Shown here one piece after another: positions 1-9,232 of a DNA stretch of 20,417 nt. The stretch lies in the NCBI GenBank assembly GCA_902984215.1, contig CADWAF010000741.1, forward strand, positions 1 to 20,417. The letters are read 5' to 3'. Position numbers and translations under genes: made by a program. The notes below the pieces were generated by a model. The model was not told the origin of the DNA. It searched no databases and saw only the letters and a list, made by a program, of their open reading frames with translations. How positions within the stretch are numbered: position 1 is the stretch's first letter; each line of letters opens with the position of its first letter. The stretch is from Willaertia magna. Lineage: Eukaryota; Heterolobosea; Eutetramitea; Acrasida; Naegleriidae.

Positions 1-273
1 AATATCAAATGAAGCTTCTTGACTAATGTGATGTTTTAATTGTTTTTCTTTAAATTCTTCTCTTAATTGGTCAGCTGCAGCCTTAACCTTAGTTTCATCT
101 CTACAAGCCATTAGAACGTCCCACTCTCTATAGTTGTGAAACACAAATTGTTTTGTAGATTCAAATCCTAAACCAAAATTTGCTCCAGTAATTACCACTG
201 TTCTTTTTTTGACATTACTTTGAGTTTTACTTTTATTTTCCATCATTATGTTATTATTATTATCTGCAATCAT
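1..273 (-). CDS. Short-chain dehydrogenase/reductase (SDR), N-terminal part only
   Basis: Ninety-one codons are visible before the gene runs off the left edge. The ATG at 273 is the first in frame; two more in-frame ATGs follow at 246 and 243. From about residue 24 the protein reads RTVVITGANFGLGFE, the beta-strand plus TGxxxGxG dinucleotide-binding turn of classical Rossmann-fold SDR enzymes. The following VLMACRD segment fits beta-strand 2 with an ACR motif, as in the retinol dehydrogenase / protochlorophyllide reductase-like group, which prefers NADPH. The catalytic Tyr-x-x-x-Lys lies outside the window, so substrate cannot be judged. The first ten or so residues are asparagine-rich with no obvious targeting signal. 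It is divergent from QCR7 across about 520 bp. Confidence 0.8.
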   Translation of the reverse strand, partial: MIADNNNNIMMENKSKTQSNVKKRTVVITGANFGLGFESTKQFVFHNYREWDVLMACRDETKVKAAADQLREEFKEKQLKHHISQEASFDI

Positions 274-790
274 AATGAATAAATATTTTAAATCCTTTTT
301 TTTTAATAAAACAATTATTTTAATTGTGACTGAACTGTTTGTTGCAGAACTATTGCTTTTAACTTTGCTAATGGTATTTGTAAAGGTGAGGGGAAATGAA
401 CCGTAAAAAAAATAATTCGCACGCAGGGCAATACAGGGCAGTTTTTTAATAATAAACGTTTTAAAGAGTGATTATGTGAAACGCACGTATAAACACTGCA
501 ATTGAATGCAACTAGAATGTACATTGTTGCTTGTTTCACTTATAGCCAAAATTGAATAATAATAATAATTCTTTCCAAATGCATTTGGTTTTAATTGCTA
601 ATCAAACATTTCTTCCAAAGTATTGAAAAATAATTTACTGAGCCTAGTACATGGTAGATAAAACAAATGATAGATAAACAAACGCTGGTTCAACATCACA
701 TCACGGAACATTTTTTAAAATTGTAAAAAACAAAAAAAGCGCCAAGTTGATTGGCTATAAAAAATTCCAAAAAATCCAAATTTTAAAAAA
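274..790. other. Intergenic region between divergent SDR and QCR7 genes
   Basis: This gap separates two divergently transcribed genes and should contain both promoters. No frame in it looks convincingly coding; a minus-strand frame at 315-539 opens with GTG and has no recognisable domain. Apart from the CCAAT/TATA-like pair near QCR7, I see only A/T runs. Confidence 0.6.
750..763 (+). promoter_or_regulatory. CCAAT-like plus TATA-like element before QCR7
   Basis: An ATTGG (reverse CCAAT) at 750-754 is followed almost at once by TATAAAAA at 756-763, some 30 bp upstream of the QCR7 ATG. A GCGCCAA stretch sits just before it. The spacing suits a core promoter with a very short 5' leader. TATA-like words are common in AT-rich DNA, so this is suggestive only. 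Confidence 0.35.
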
Positions 791-1399
791 ATGCTAAGAG
801 GACTTGCAGCAACAGCTTACCGTCATATAAATGAAGTTCTTATGTTAAATAAGAGTGTTTTACCAAAAGCCTTCCAACCATCCATTCTTGAAGAAGCATT
901 ACAACATGCTCCAACAAAAAGAGGAGAATTTAATGTATATGAAGTATTTAAAGTTGAAAACCCATGGACTAAATATATGGAAATACCTAGTGCTGATTTA
1001 GCCTTATGGGAAAAAGTTGATAAAACATTAGTTTTATCTTATAGAAAAGCAATGAGATATGAACAATTTGGTTTATTATATGATGATCTTTTAAATGATG
1101 AAGATCCAGTTATTATAGAAGCATTAAATAGAGTACCAGAAGAAGTACTCCGTGCAAGAGAAAAACGTCTTGCTCGTGCTTTTGATTTATCTGTTAATCA
1201 AAAACGTTTACCAAAAGAAGAATGGACTAAACCAGAAGATGATGTTGCATATTTACGTCCTTATGTTGTATGGGTACGTTGCGAAATGGAAGAATATGAT
1301 GCTCAAACAATGTTACGTGATGATTACGTTCCATTCTTTAAGGTTACCTCAGATGATTATGAAACTGGTAAAGCCTTCACTCAAAGATATGTTGATTAA
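791..1399 (+). CDS. QCR7: Cytochrome bc1 complex (complex III) subunit 7, QCR7/UQCRB family
   Basis: The 202-residue product is a small matrix-side subunit of ubiquinol-cytochrome c reductase, which helps assemble cytochrome b in the mitochondrial inner membrane. The family core lies at about residues 83-175: YEQFGLLYDDLL, then EALNRVPEEVLRAREKRLARA, and LPKEEWTKPEDDVAYLRPYV, matching the conserved pattern of UQCRB/Qcr7p (YxxxGLxxDD, RxP, LPKExWTK, YLxPY). Typical members have 110-125 residues, so this one carries about 80 extra N-terminal and 25 extra C-terminal residues. The start MLRGLAATAYRH is basic and could be part of a mitochondrial presequence. It is a single exon. A CCAAT/TATA-like pair lies 30-40 bp upstream. 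Confidence 0.88.
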   Translation: MLRGLAATAYRHINEVLMLNKSVLPKAFQPSILEEALQHAPTKRGEFNVYEVFKVENPWTKYMEIPSADLALWEKVDKTLVLSYRKAMRYEQFGLLYDDLLNDEDPVIIEALNRVPEEVLRAREKRLARAFDLSVNQKRLPKEEWTKPEDDVAYLRPYVVWVRCEMEEYDAQTMLRDDYVPFFKVTSDDYETGKAFTQRYVD

Positions 1400-1609
1400 A
1401 TTTTATTTTTTAAAGCCTAGAATGATTTTTTCAGCCTAAAAAACAGTTTTTGTTGTACTTATTGTATTAATTATTATTTGATAATATTTATAATTTCTTT
1501 TATATAAAACAAAGGGAAGTTTTAATTTTCTTGTTTTTTCATTGGTTATTCTTTTTGTTTCTTCTTTTATTAGCAAAATAATGGAAGAAGATAATAGAAG
1601 ATGAATGAA

Positions 1610-2404
1610 TTAGTGAAAAACAATTTTATTCATTCCTTCCGATATTCTAAGAACGCTTACGGAAAGATTGGGTATTAATTGTTGAGCTTTTTCATTCAAA
1701 AGGAAATAAGTAAGAATTAAAGGTTCGTTTGAAATTTTACATAAAATTAAAGGAAATTTAGCATCTACTGCATGTCTTATTGCAAATTCAGTATATCCAC
1801 TATAAGAAACAAATACTCCAATCATATGATTCATATTATGATGTGAAAGTACTCCCTCAAATTCTCTGATAGCTTTCACTCCAATTGGATCCTTTTCTTT
1901 TTTGCATTGACCTATAATTTTAATTGGAAAGTTAGTTAGTGATAATTCATTCATTGGAAGTAACCATTCACCTTTAAAATCAATTCCTTGATCGTGAGAG
2001 TGAATGGTTTGATGTACATGAAAGTTATAGGTTGGTTCATTTAAGAGTTGAACAACTTGTGCTTCATAGAGAACACCACTTTTTTGTGGACTTGTTATAT
2101 TATTTTGTGACGTATTATTATTATTATTAGTACTGTTACTATTATTATTGGTGTCTTTTATATTATTATTATCAAAAAGATTCATATCGGTATGGTTGTC
2201 GAATATTATATTATTATTATTATTATTTAATTGTTTGTTTAAATTATTACAATAATTCATTTGATTACTATTGTTTTTTGTAATGAATAAAGTTTTGTTA
2301 ATATTATATTTATTTAATAACCTTTCCGAAGAGGAAGACAACAACACATTATTTCCCTCCCACCTTTTTATATTGACAAAAATGCCTTTACAAAAACATT
2401 TCAT
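1610..2404 (-). CDS. Mrr/RRG7-like (DUF2034-type) restriction-endonuclease-fold protein
   Basis: I start at the ATG at 2404 (264 residues); the frame opens 36 bases further upstream only through a TTG. The N-terminus is basic (MKCFCKGIFVNIKRW), consistent with mitochondrial import, followed by an asparagine-rich linker to about residue 105. The C-terminal half has the PD-(D/E)XK nuclease pattern of the Mrr_cat type: a helix with Glu114 (GVLYEAQVV), Asp142 in DQGIDFKG, and the IGQCKKEK strand carrying Gln166 and Lys168. This matches fungal Rrg7 (required for respiratory growth, mitochondrial) and bacterial Mrr-like enzymes. Substrate is unknown. The LysRS stop is only 65 bp upstream, so its promoter must be very short or lie in the LysRS 3' end. 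Confidence 0.7.
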   Translation of the reverse strand: MKCFCKGIFVNIKRWEGNNVLLSSSSERLLNKYNINKTLFITKNNSNQMNYCNNLNKQLNNNNNNIIFDNHTDMNLFDNNNIKDTNNNSNSTNNNNNTSQNNITSPQKSGVLYEAQVVQLLNEPTYNFHVHQTIHSHDQGIDFKGEWLLPMNELSLTNFPIKIIGQCKKEKDPIGVKAIREFEGVLSHHNMNHMIGVFVSYSGYTEFAIRHAVDAKFPLILCKISNEPLILTYFLLNEKAQQLIPNLSVSVLRISEGMNKIVFH

Positions 2405-2469
2405 TTTTTTCAAATAATTTTTTAAAAATAAAAAACACAAAATTGGGTATTTAACACTTTACAATAACT

Positions 2470-4035
2470 TTATTCTTCCTTCTTTGGTTTAGTCATTGGA
2501 AATAATAAAACATCTCTTATAGATTTCTGATTAGTTAATAACATTACTAATCTATCTACACCTATACCCCATCCACCAGTTGGAGGTAAACCATATTCTA
2601 AAGATTTACAAAAGGCTTCATCCATCTCATGAGCTTCATCATCTTTATCTTTCTTTTCTTGTTGTTTTCTAAATCTATCTCTTTGTTCATCTGGATCATT
2701 TAATTCCGAATAGGCATTACATAATTCTTTTCCTCCAATAAATAATTCAAATCTTTCTGTAAGATGATGAGATGATGGATTAGGATGGGATTTTGATAAA
2801 GGACTTAGTTCTACTGGATGATCCATAATGAAAGTAGGTTCTTTACATTGAGGTTCTACAAATGTACCTAATAGTTTATCTAATAGATAACCATAAGTAA
2901 TTTTTGAAGGTACTAATTTAATTTCATGTTTCTTACATAAGGCTAATAATTTATCTATTGCTCCTTCTTCATTTGCTAATGGTACTTTCTCTCCAATTGC
3001 TTCTTCTATTGCATTGATATAAGAAATTCTTTTAAAAGGCTTTCCAAAATCAATTTCACCTACACCATCTAGTTGTATTATAGTACTTCCTTTTACTTCT
3101 AAAACTAATCTTCTAAAAAACTCTTCCGTTAAATTCATCATCTCTTTATAGTCAGCAAAGGCTTGATAAGCTTCACAACTAGTAAACTCAGGATTATGAG
3201 TATGATCTATACCTTCATTCCTAAATACTTTACCTAATTCAAATACCCTTTCTATACCACCAATAACTAATTGTTTTAAATACAACTCTGGTGCAATTCT
3301 TAACTTTAAATCTAAATCCATTGCATTCAAATGTGTTTCAAAAGGCTTTGCATTAGCTCCTCCACTTTTTGAACTCAAAATTGGAGTTTCAACCTCTAAG
3401 AAACCCTTTTCATTAAAGAAATTTCTAATAAAAGATAAAGTTTTATTTCTAATAAGAAAAGTTTGATATAATTCTTCATGATTTGATAATAAATCTAAAT
3501 GTCTATGTCTATAACGTTTTTCTAAATCTTCTAAAGATTGTCCTTCAGAAAAGGAAATCTTTTGAGGTAATGGATAATAACATGAACTTAGTAGTTTTAA
3601 TTCTTTTGAAATAATACTTAATTCTCCATTCTTCGTTTTTGCTGGAAAGCCTCTTATACCAACAAAATCTCCTTTTCTTAATAAATGATTCATTACTTGA
3701 AAAGGAGTTACACTATTGTCTTCTTCTTTAAGACTCTCTTGTTCTTTTAAATTATTATTTTCATAATAGTCTTTACTTGACATTATTTGTAAAGTATAAA
3801 GTTGATGATCATTTGTTGAACGAATTGTATAAAAATGTAATTTAGAACTTGATGTTCTTTTACTTATAATTCTTCCAGAAATAAATTCTTCATTTTCAAT
3901 TAGTTTTTCACCATTACTTAAAAGATTATCATATTTTTCTCTAAATTCTTTTAAATTACATGTAGCGGCCGATGATAAAATTTTAGAAACAAATAAAGAC
4001 ACAAGGAATGATGCAAATTTAATTTTATAATTCAT
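2470..4035 (-). CDS. KARS1: Lysyl-tRNA synthetase, class II, eukaryotic type
   Basis: This enzyme charges tRNA-Lys with lysine using ATP. The 521-residue protein has an N-terminal OB-fold anticodon-binding domain (about 48-150, ISGRIISKRTSSSKLHFY) and the class II catalytic core: motif 1 GFLEVETPIL (211-220), motif 2 FRNEGIDHTHNPEF (271-284) and motif 3 GGWGIGVDRL (486-495). RIAPELYLK and NPEFTSCEAY are LysRS signatures. The LysRS-specific GELSII, HNPEFT and CNAYSELNDP segments match the eukaryotic cytosolic form. The usual long lysine-rich N-terminal extension is replaced by a hydrophobic start of about 25 residues (FASFLVSLFV), which could be a mitochondrial or secretory-type signal. The C-terminus is KPKKEE. 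Single exon, 75 bp downstream of the Myb gene. Confidence 0.93.
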   Translation of the reverse strand: MNYKIKFASFLVSLFVSKILSSAATCNLKEFREKYDNLLSNGEKLIENEEFISGRIISKRTSSSKLHFYTIRSTNDHQLYTLQIMSSKDYYENNNLKEQESLKEEDNSVTPFQVMNHLLRKGDFVGIRGFPAKTKNGELSIISKELKLLSSCYYPLPQKISFSEGQSLEDLEKRYRHRHLDLLSNHEELYQTFLIRNKTLSFIRNFFNEKGFLEVETPILSSKSGGANAKPFETHLNAMDLDLKLRIAPELYLKQLVIGGIERVFELGKVFRNEGIDHTHNPEFTSCEAYQAFADYKEMMNLTEEFFRRLVLEVKGSTIIQLDGVGEIDFGKPFKRISYINAIEEAIGEKVPLANEEGAIDKLLALCKKHEIKLVPSKITYGYLLDKLLGTFVEPQCKEPTFIMDHPVELSPLSKSHPNPSSHHLTERFELFIGGKELCNAYSELNDPDEQRDRFRKQQEKKDKDDEAHEMDEAFCKSLEYGLPPTGGWGIGVDRLVMLLTNQKSIRDVLLFPMTKPKKEE

Positions 4036-4110
4036 TATATTGAAATTATTTTTATTTTACATTTTATAATTTACAAATTTACTCTATAATCTACATTAAA
4101 TAATAATACA

Positions 4111-5343
4111 TTATTTCATTTGTTTCTTTCTATTTTTACGTTCCTGTTTCTTTAACCACTTTTGAGCTACACATAAATTAATAATAATCAAAATAAGCTT
4201 ATATATAAAAACACAAAAAAACTTACCATGTGAAGCAACCTGTGTTCGTTGTCTACTAACAACAAACAAATCAGCAATTTTAGACCAATTCTTACCACAA
4301 ACTTCATATCCCTTTAAGAATTGTTCATGTTCTTCTTGTGTCCATGTTCCCTCTTTACAATTTAATTTCTTTGGTTTTGGTTTTCTTCCTCTTTAATAAA
4401 TTAACATTTAAGGAAAATTTACAATTATATCAAAAAATAGATAACATTAAAAAATTATTGTTAGAAATATAACTTACCTAGTTGACTTTTTCTTTACAAT
4501 TCCACCACTTGTGGTAGTACTAAGTAATTTAGGTGAAAGTCTTGAGGTTTCTTCTTCTTTTACATGTTTGTTCTCTTCATAGTTGTCATCATCAGCTTCA
4601 TCTTCTTCATCAGACAGTGTTGTATTAGTATGACTTTCATTGCTTAATGTATTGGTTAGTAAATAATTAGAAGAGGGTCTGGGCGTTGGGTCATTGTCTT
4701 CATTCTTATTATCATCAACAACTTCACTACTGCTACAACTTGTATTATTTTGAATAATTTCTTCCAATTTAAATGCTTGTTGTTGTTGTTGATGCAATAA
4801 TTGCATTTGCTGTTTTAACAATTGAATAGTTGTAAGATTCATTTGATGATTGTTTACATTATTATTTACATTATTATTATTACATAAAACCACTCTATTA
4901 AAACCAGTTGAGGAAATTGGTAATTGTTGATGAAATGATGAACTTTCACTTGAAAAGCTATAAGGATTAGAAGAAGTGGTTGTACAACCTGGAGTGGTGG
5001 GCGAATTTAAGAAAGGATAACACCAATTTGCATTTTCTTGAGGGGAAACAATTTGAAGTGGTGTTGAATACTTCTTGTTATTATTATTATCGCTTATAGC
5101 AGCTACAGTTGGAACGTACGAGGTTTGATATTGTTGTACATTGTTAAAGTTTGTTGGTTTCTTATTGCTGTTCTTAAGAACAATGGGGGTATATCCTCTG
5201 GAGGATAATGATGATGAGGAGTTATTGCTATTTTCAAAGGTAAAGATATCACTACAAGAAACTGTTGGACCAATCATTATATTAGGTTCTACAGTTGACA
5301 ATAATGCTTTGTTATTATAGTTATTACAATAGTAATCAGTCAT
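4111..5343 (-). CDS. Myb/SANT transcription factor, SHAQK type (three exons)
   Basis: Exons are 4478-5343, 4227-4390 and 4111-4166 on the minus strand, separated by introns of 87 and 60 bp that both begin GTAAGT and end AG; joined they give 361 residues. Exon 1 encodes a disordered N-terminal region rich in Asn, Ser and Gln plus an acidic patch near residues 245-260. Exons 2-3 encode a basic RGRKPKPKK stretch (289-297) and one Myb repeat (about 303-350) with tryptophans at 305, 324 and 347 and the SHAQKW motif (342-347), close to the SHAQKYF signature of single-repeat plant and amoebal Myb proteins. The tail is lysine/arginine-rich. It probably binds DNA in the nucleus; targets are unknown. 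Without splicing, exon 1 reads to a stop 4 nt inside intron 1 and lacks the whole DNA-binding domain. Confidence 0.85.
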
Positions 5344-6263
5344 TGCGGTTTGGTTTGATTATTGTTTGTTTGGTTTAGTTTGATATGGTTGTGTTAATTT
5401 TGATCTTATTCACACTTAAGATTAGTAACAATCCCAACAGTTAATGGTTGTTGTTTCTTTTTATTCTCGTTATCACACAAATTGCAAGAAAGCACGCACA
5501 GCACAAGCTTTATACTCACCTTTTATATTGTTTAAAACCATTGGTAGAACAAACTCAAGATCTTATTTATCACATTGAAACGACCATAAATGATAACAGT
5601 TATATAAGGAGATTATAAAAGATTGTATTTTTACAACTATGAGAAATCGATAGAAAAGGAAAGGATTTATTATTGGTTAAGAGGTATTGTTAAAAATTCA
5701 ATCCACTTATTTAATTTTATAATCTTTAATTGTAAAAGGAAAATACTATGTGTAGCACTGTCAACTTTTGTTCTCTATGTTTGATTTAGTTTTTCAGGTG
5801 ACATTGTCTGTTCTCTAGTAAATCCTAATATAGTCAAAACAAAATACTTGCCATAAATTAAAATTTGACCTAAAAAAACCGTCAATTCAATCAAGTCTAT
5901 GACGTTGGTCAATTGTTGTTAATAATTTGGTTGGTTATTGTTGTAAATTTTTGGGCGGTTTTCTTATTTATTTAGTAATTACTTATGTATGGCAAGTATT
6001 TTGTTTTGACTATATTAGGATTTACTATAAGACAGGACATTGTTGGCAGTTTTGACCTGTGTGTTCTGTTGTATAAATTTTTGTTTGTTTTATAGGTCAC
6101 TTTGAAGTAAAGAATTTAATTAAATAATTCCCAATGCTTAAAAAACAAGATTTATTGTTTAAATAGTTATTGTAGCTTAAAAAATATTTATTAAACTGTT
6201 GGTTCAATGAAATAAAGTTTTAAAATTAAGTTATAAAATAAAATATTTTTTGTAACTAAAAAA
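5344..6263. promoter_or_regulatory. Long intergenic region shared by divergent Myb and PPIL2 genes
   Basis: This 920-bp gap is the largest clean non-coding stretch here and must hold the promoters of the divergent Myb (-) and PPIL2 (+) genes. No reading frame in it looks coding. It holds a perfect 39-bp inverted repeat (5817-5855 and 5988-6026), listed separately, and a GGGCGG word at 5952-5958 between the arms. Confidence 0.6.
5817..6026. repeat. Perfect 39-bp inverted repeat with 132-bp spacer
   Basis: The left arm (5817-5855, starting AGTAAATCCTAATATAG) is the exact reverse complement of the right arm (5988-6026, ending CTATATTAGGATTTACT). Similarity continues imperfectly for another 15-20 bp outward (around 5801-5816 and 6027-6043). 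I see no clear target-site duplication and no coding potential in the spacer. It could be a small hairpin transposable element (MITE-like), a cruciform or RNA hairpin, or a duplicated promoter element placed symmetrically for two divergent genes. Confidence 0.85.
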
Positions 6264-7985
6264 ATGCCTTCACACGGAAAGAAACATGGCAAGCTTTACG
6301 TAAGAGCTTCCGAAAGGGAAGGTAGAAAAAGATCAGATTTATCTTCGGAAACGAAAGCCATACAAACCTTGCCTTTCTATCATTGCGCTCTAACTTTCCA
6401 ACCAATTACTGGTGATGCCGTTATAACTCCTGATGGTTATATGTTTGATATTTTATCTATAGTTCCTTTCGTAAAAAACAATAAAATTAATCCAATTACT
6501 GGAAAGCCTTTAGAATTAAAAGATTTAATTTCAGTTCATATCTCAAAGGATGAAGAAGGTAAACCTATTTGTCCAATAACACATAAAGTATTTAATGATC
6601 AATCACATATTATTGCAATTAAAACAAGTGGAAATGTTTACTCTTATGATGCCATTCAAAAATTAAATTTTAAACAAGGCAATGTAATGAAAGATTTATT
6701 AGATAATACACCATTTACTAAAGAAGATATTATAACAATACAAGATCCACAACATGTGAAGGATATTTCAAGTTTTCAACACGTTGTTCTTAAAGAAAAG
6801 GAAAACCAAAAGAAAAGAAAGAATGAAGAAGATGACAATGAAGATAATGATGAAAGTAATAACAGTTTAGTTAATAGAGCAAATGAATATATTAATTTAA
6901 ATAGTTCTACAACAAAAGTTTTGGAAGAAATTGAAAAGCGTCAAAAGAAGAGAAAACCATTAGAAGGTAATAATGAACAAGAAGAACAAGATTACTATTC
7001 AAGTAAAGGAGCCAGAGGAAAAGAAGAACATTTTGGGGTAAAAAGTAGTGATTCAAAGGCTTCAGCCTTAACGTCAACTATAATGGGAGCACAAACTAAA
7101 AGTTTTTCAATTGAAAAACAAACTCAAACTTATTGGAAAGAAAAGTTAAATCAATATGAAAGAATTAGAAAAGAATTTAAAGGAAAGAAAGCATTTGTTT
7201 CTTTACATACAAATCTTGGGGATTTAAATTTTGAATTATATCCTTGGATTTGTCCACAAACTTGCGATAACTTTATAGGTCTTTGTTTAAGAGGATATTA
7301 TGATAATGTTATCTTTCATCGTTTGATTAAAGGCTTTATGATACAAGGAGGAGATCCTACAGGAACGGGGATGGGTGGTGAATCTTTATGGGAAAAGGAT
7401 TTTAAGGATGAAATTTATGGTAAATTAAAACATGATAGTATTGGTGTATTAAGTATGGCTAATAGAGGTCCTAATACTAATTCTAGTCAATTCTTTATTA
7501 CTTTTGGTCCTTGTTCACATCTTGATTTAAAACATACAATTTTTGGTAAATTATGTGGAGGATTAAATGTTTTAAAGGAAATGGAGAAGGTTAAGACGGA
7601 TAAGAATGATAGACCTTTAAAAGATGTTATAATTCAAAGTACAACAGTTTATTATAATCCATTTGCTGAAGATGAACAAAATCAAAAGGATAAGAAGGAA
7701 AGTGAAGAAATTGTTAATTTTAATAATGAAGAAAGTATTACTGCTGGTCTTAATAATAATACAACAACATCGTTTGATCAAACGACAACAAAGAAGATTA
7801 ATCAACCTGTTGGAAAATATTTAAATTTAAAACCAACAACTGACATTGATTCCCTTTTACAATCCTTCACCACTTCTTCCTCAACAACAACAACTACATC
7901 AACCGCAACAACAACAATAGGCCTTAATAACAAGAACAAATCTTCAGGACAAAAACAACAAGCCTTTAATTTTGACAAGTGGTAA
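6264..7985 (+). CDS. PPIL2: PPIL2/CYC4-type U-box cyclophilin (peptidyl-prolyl isomerase-like 2)
   Basis: The 573-residue protein combines an N-terminal U-box-like module with a cyclophilin domain, as in nuclear, spliceosome-associated PPIL2. Residues 36-135 align with the human protein: LPFYHCALTFQP, TPDGYMFD, then the second U-box half CPITHKVF and KTSGNVYSYDAIQKLN. A charged linker (about 175-245) follows. The cyclophilin domain spans 308-470 with FHRLIKGFMIQGGDPTGTG, SSQFFITF and HTIFG. Residues equivalent to cyclophilin A Arg55, Phe60, Met61, Gln63, Phe113, Leu122 and His126 are present (Arg353, Phe358, Met359, Gln361, Phe411, Leu420, His424). The Trp121 position is His419, predicting poor cyclosporin binding, as in other PPIL2 proteins. 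The last 100 residues are a Thr/Asn-rich tail. Single exon; no coupling with the next gene beyond 80-bp spacing. Confidence 0.93.
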   Translation: MPSHGKKHGKLYVRASEREGRKRSDLSSETKAIQTLPFYHCALTFQPITGDAVITPDGYMFDILSIVPFVKNNKINPITGKPLELKDLISVHISKDEEGKPICPITHKVFNDQSHIIAIKTSGNVYSYDAIQKLNFKQGNVMKDLLDNTPFTKEDIITIQDPQHVKDISSFQHVVLKEKENQKKRKNEEDDNEDNDESNNSLVNRANEYINLNSSTTKVLEEIEKRQKKRKPLEGNNEQEEQDYYSSKGARGKEEHFGVKSSDSKASALTSTIMGAQTKSFSIEKQTQTYWKEKLNQYERIRKEFKGKKAFVSLHTNLGDLNFELYPWICPQTCDNFIGLCLRGYYDNVIFHRLIKGFMIQGGDPTGTGMGGESLWEKDFKDEIYGKLKHDSIGVLSMANRGPNTNSSQFFITFGPCSHLDLKHTIFGKLCGGLNVLKEMEKVKTDKNDRPLKDVIIQSTTVYYNPFAEDEQNQKDKKESEEIVNFNNEESITAGLNNNTTTSFDQTTTKKINQPVGKYLNLKPTTDIDSLLQSFTTSSSTTTTTSTATTTIGLNNKNKSSGQKQQAFNFDKW

Positions 7986-8065
7986 ATTCGTTTTTACTAG
8001 TGGTGAGAGCTTTCGCGTTCAAGTTAAAATTTTTTGTAGTGGACTAGTTGATTTTCGCGCCCAAA

Positions 8066-9079
8066 ATGAAAAAAAATGAAACAAGGCTGATTAAGTTATC
8101 TTCCATAGATGAAAATGTAGATAAAGTTACTTATGGTACTACTACTAATAGTGTTGTTGGTAATAATAATAGTAGTACTAACAACTATTTGACTAATAAT
8201 AATAATAACTGTAACAATAATAACAATGGTGGAAGGAGGGATAGAGAACGAGAGAATTTTACTAGAGGCAGTACATTTATAAGCGCTAGCGGTACCATCT
8301 TAAATAATAATAATAACACCACTTCTTCTTCTTTAAGGAGAAATCAGCCCACTACTGCCCCATCTTCTTACCATAGAGAAATCTCAAATTTAAATAAAAA
8401 GAAAATAATTTATGAACTTATACCTATTGGTCCAATTAAAGAAGATAGATTTGTAATTTCTAGAAGTTATGAAGATGAAGAAGAAAAAGAGAAGGATACA
8501 ATTTTTGAAATTGCTTTTCTTGTTAATCAAATGGTTTATTATGTGAGTAATGAATATGCAAAACAACAAACGAAAGAAGTAATTGAAGAATTGGAAGAAT
8601 TTGAAAAGGAATGTTGGTTGACTGAAATTAGAGCAAATGAAACAAAATTAAAACAAAAAATTGGATTAATTCCAACATTTGCAGAACAACAAACTCAACA
8701 AAGTACTAAAAGAGTGGGGTTTGTATCCACTAATAATAATAGTACATTTAAATCAACAAGTAAAATAAATAGTGACAGTAGTTTAGTAAATAATAAGATA
8801 ACTAGATCTGCAAAGATTGCAGCGAAGAAAGAATTATTGGAAAGTTTAGATAAAGCAATTGATTTAAATTGGGATCCAATTTTATGTGAAATGAAAAGAC
8901 CTCAAACTAAAACTTTTTCTTATACAATACCAATAATGATGGGAAAGAGTGTAAATACTCCTGCAAGTGCTGGAAATCCAATTTCAAAAAGAATATCTGA
9001 AATTAATAATTTATTAACAGAGACAATTAAGAAGGAAAGAAGAAAAAGAAATTATTTGTTGAATGAAGAAGAAGAATAG
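8066..9079 (+). CDS. Unrecognised protein with Asn-rich N-terminus and coiled coil
   Basis: I start at the ATG at 8066 (MKKNETRLIK, 337 residues); the frame opens 18 bases upstream only with TTG. I do not recognise a family. Residues 20-95 are low complexity (Asn/Thr/Ser). A folded-looking block begins at KKKIIYELIPIGPI (about 111-124), followed by an acidic patch and a helical, probably coiled-coil segment (about 165-205, EVIEELEEFEKECWLTEIRAN). The C-terminal third contains LDLNWDPILCEMKRP-like aromatic/acidic sequence and ends in a basic helix and EEEE. No signal peptide or membrane segment is visible. Upstream spacing to PPIL2 is 80 bp and contains two TTTCGCG words. It ends in TAG. Confidence 0.75.
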   Translation: MKKNETRLIKLSSIDENVDKVTYGTTTNSVVGNNNSSTNNYLTNNNNNCNNNNNGGRRDRERENFTRGSTFISASGTILNNNNNTTSSSLRRNQPTTAPSSYHREISNLNKKKIIYELIPIGPIKEDRFVISRSYEDEEEKEKDTIFEIAFLVNQMVYYVSNEYAKQQTKEVIEELEEFEKECWLTEIRANETKLKQKIGLIPTFAEQQTQQSTKRVGFVSTNNNSTFKSTSKINSDSSLVNNKITRSAKIAAKKELLESLDKAIDLNWDPILCEMKRPQTKTFSYTIPIMMGKSVNTPASAGNPISKRISEINNLLTETIKKERRKRNYLLNEEEE

Positions 9080-9232
9080 AAGAAATTATTTAAATTGTAT
9101 TTTATCAATTGGTTATTTCTTCAAAAGTAAAATTTGATGATTTAGAACCATTTTAGAATATTTCAGTTTACAATTTTTACAAAATTACTGTACAAAATTA
9201 ATGCAATAATAATTATTTCAGTAAAAATATAT

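Noticed and set aside
315..539. Minus-strand open frame of 74 codons
   Set aside because: It opens with GTG rather than ATG, has an arbitrary cysteine-rich composition and no recognisable motif, and lies in a promoter region.
1152..1439. Second plus-strand frame inside QCR7
   Set aside because: It overlaps the conserved QCR7 core in another frame and has no independent support.
4750..4900. Trinucleotide (ATT/GTT) microsatellites
   Set aside because: They encode Asn/Gln tracts in the Myb protein and similar runs occur in most genes here, so they are not a separate feature.
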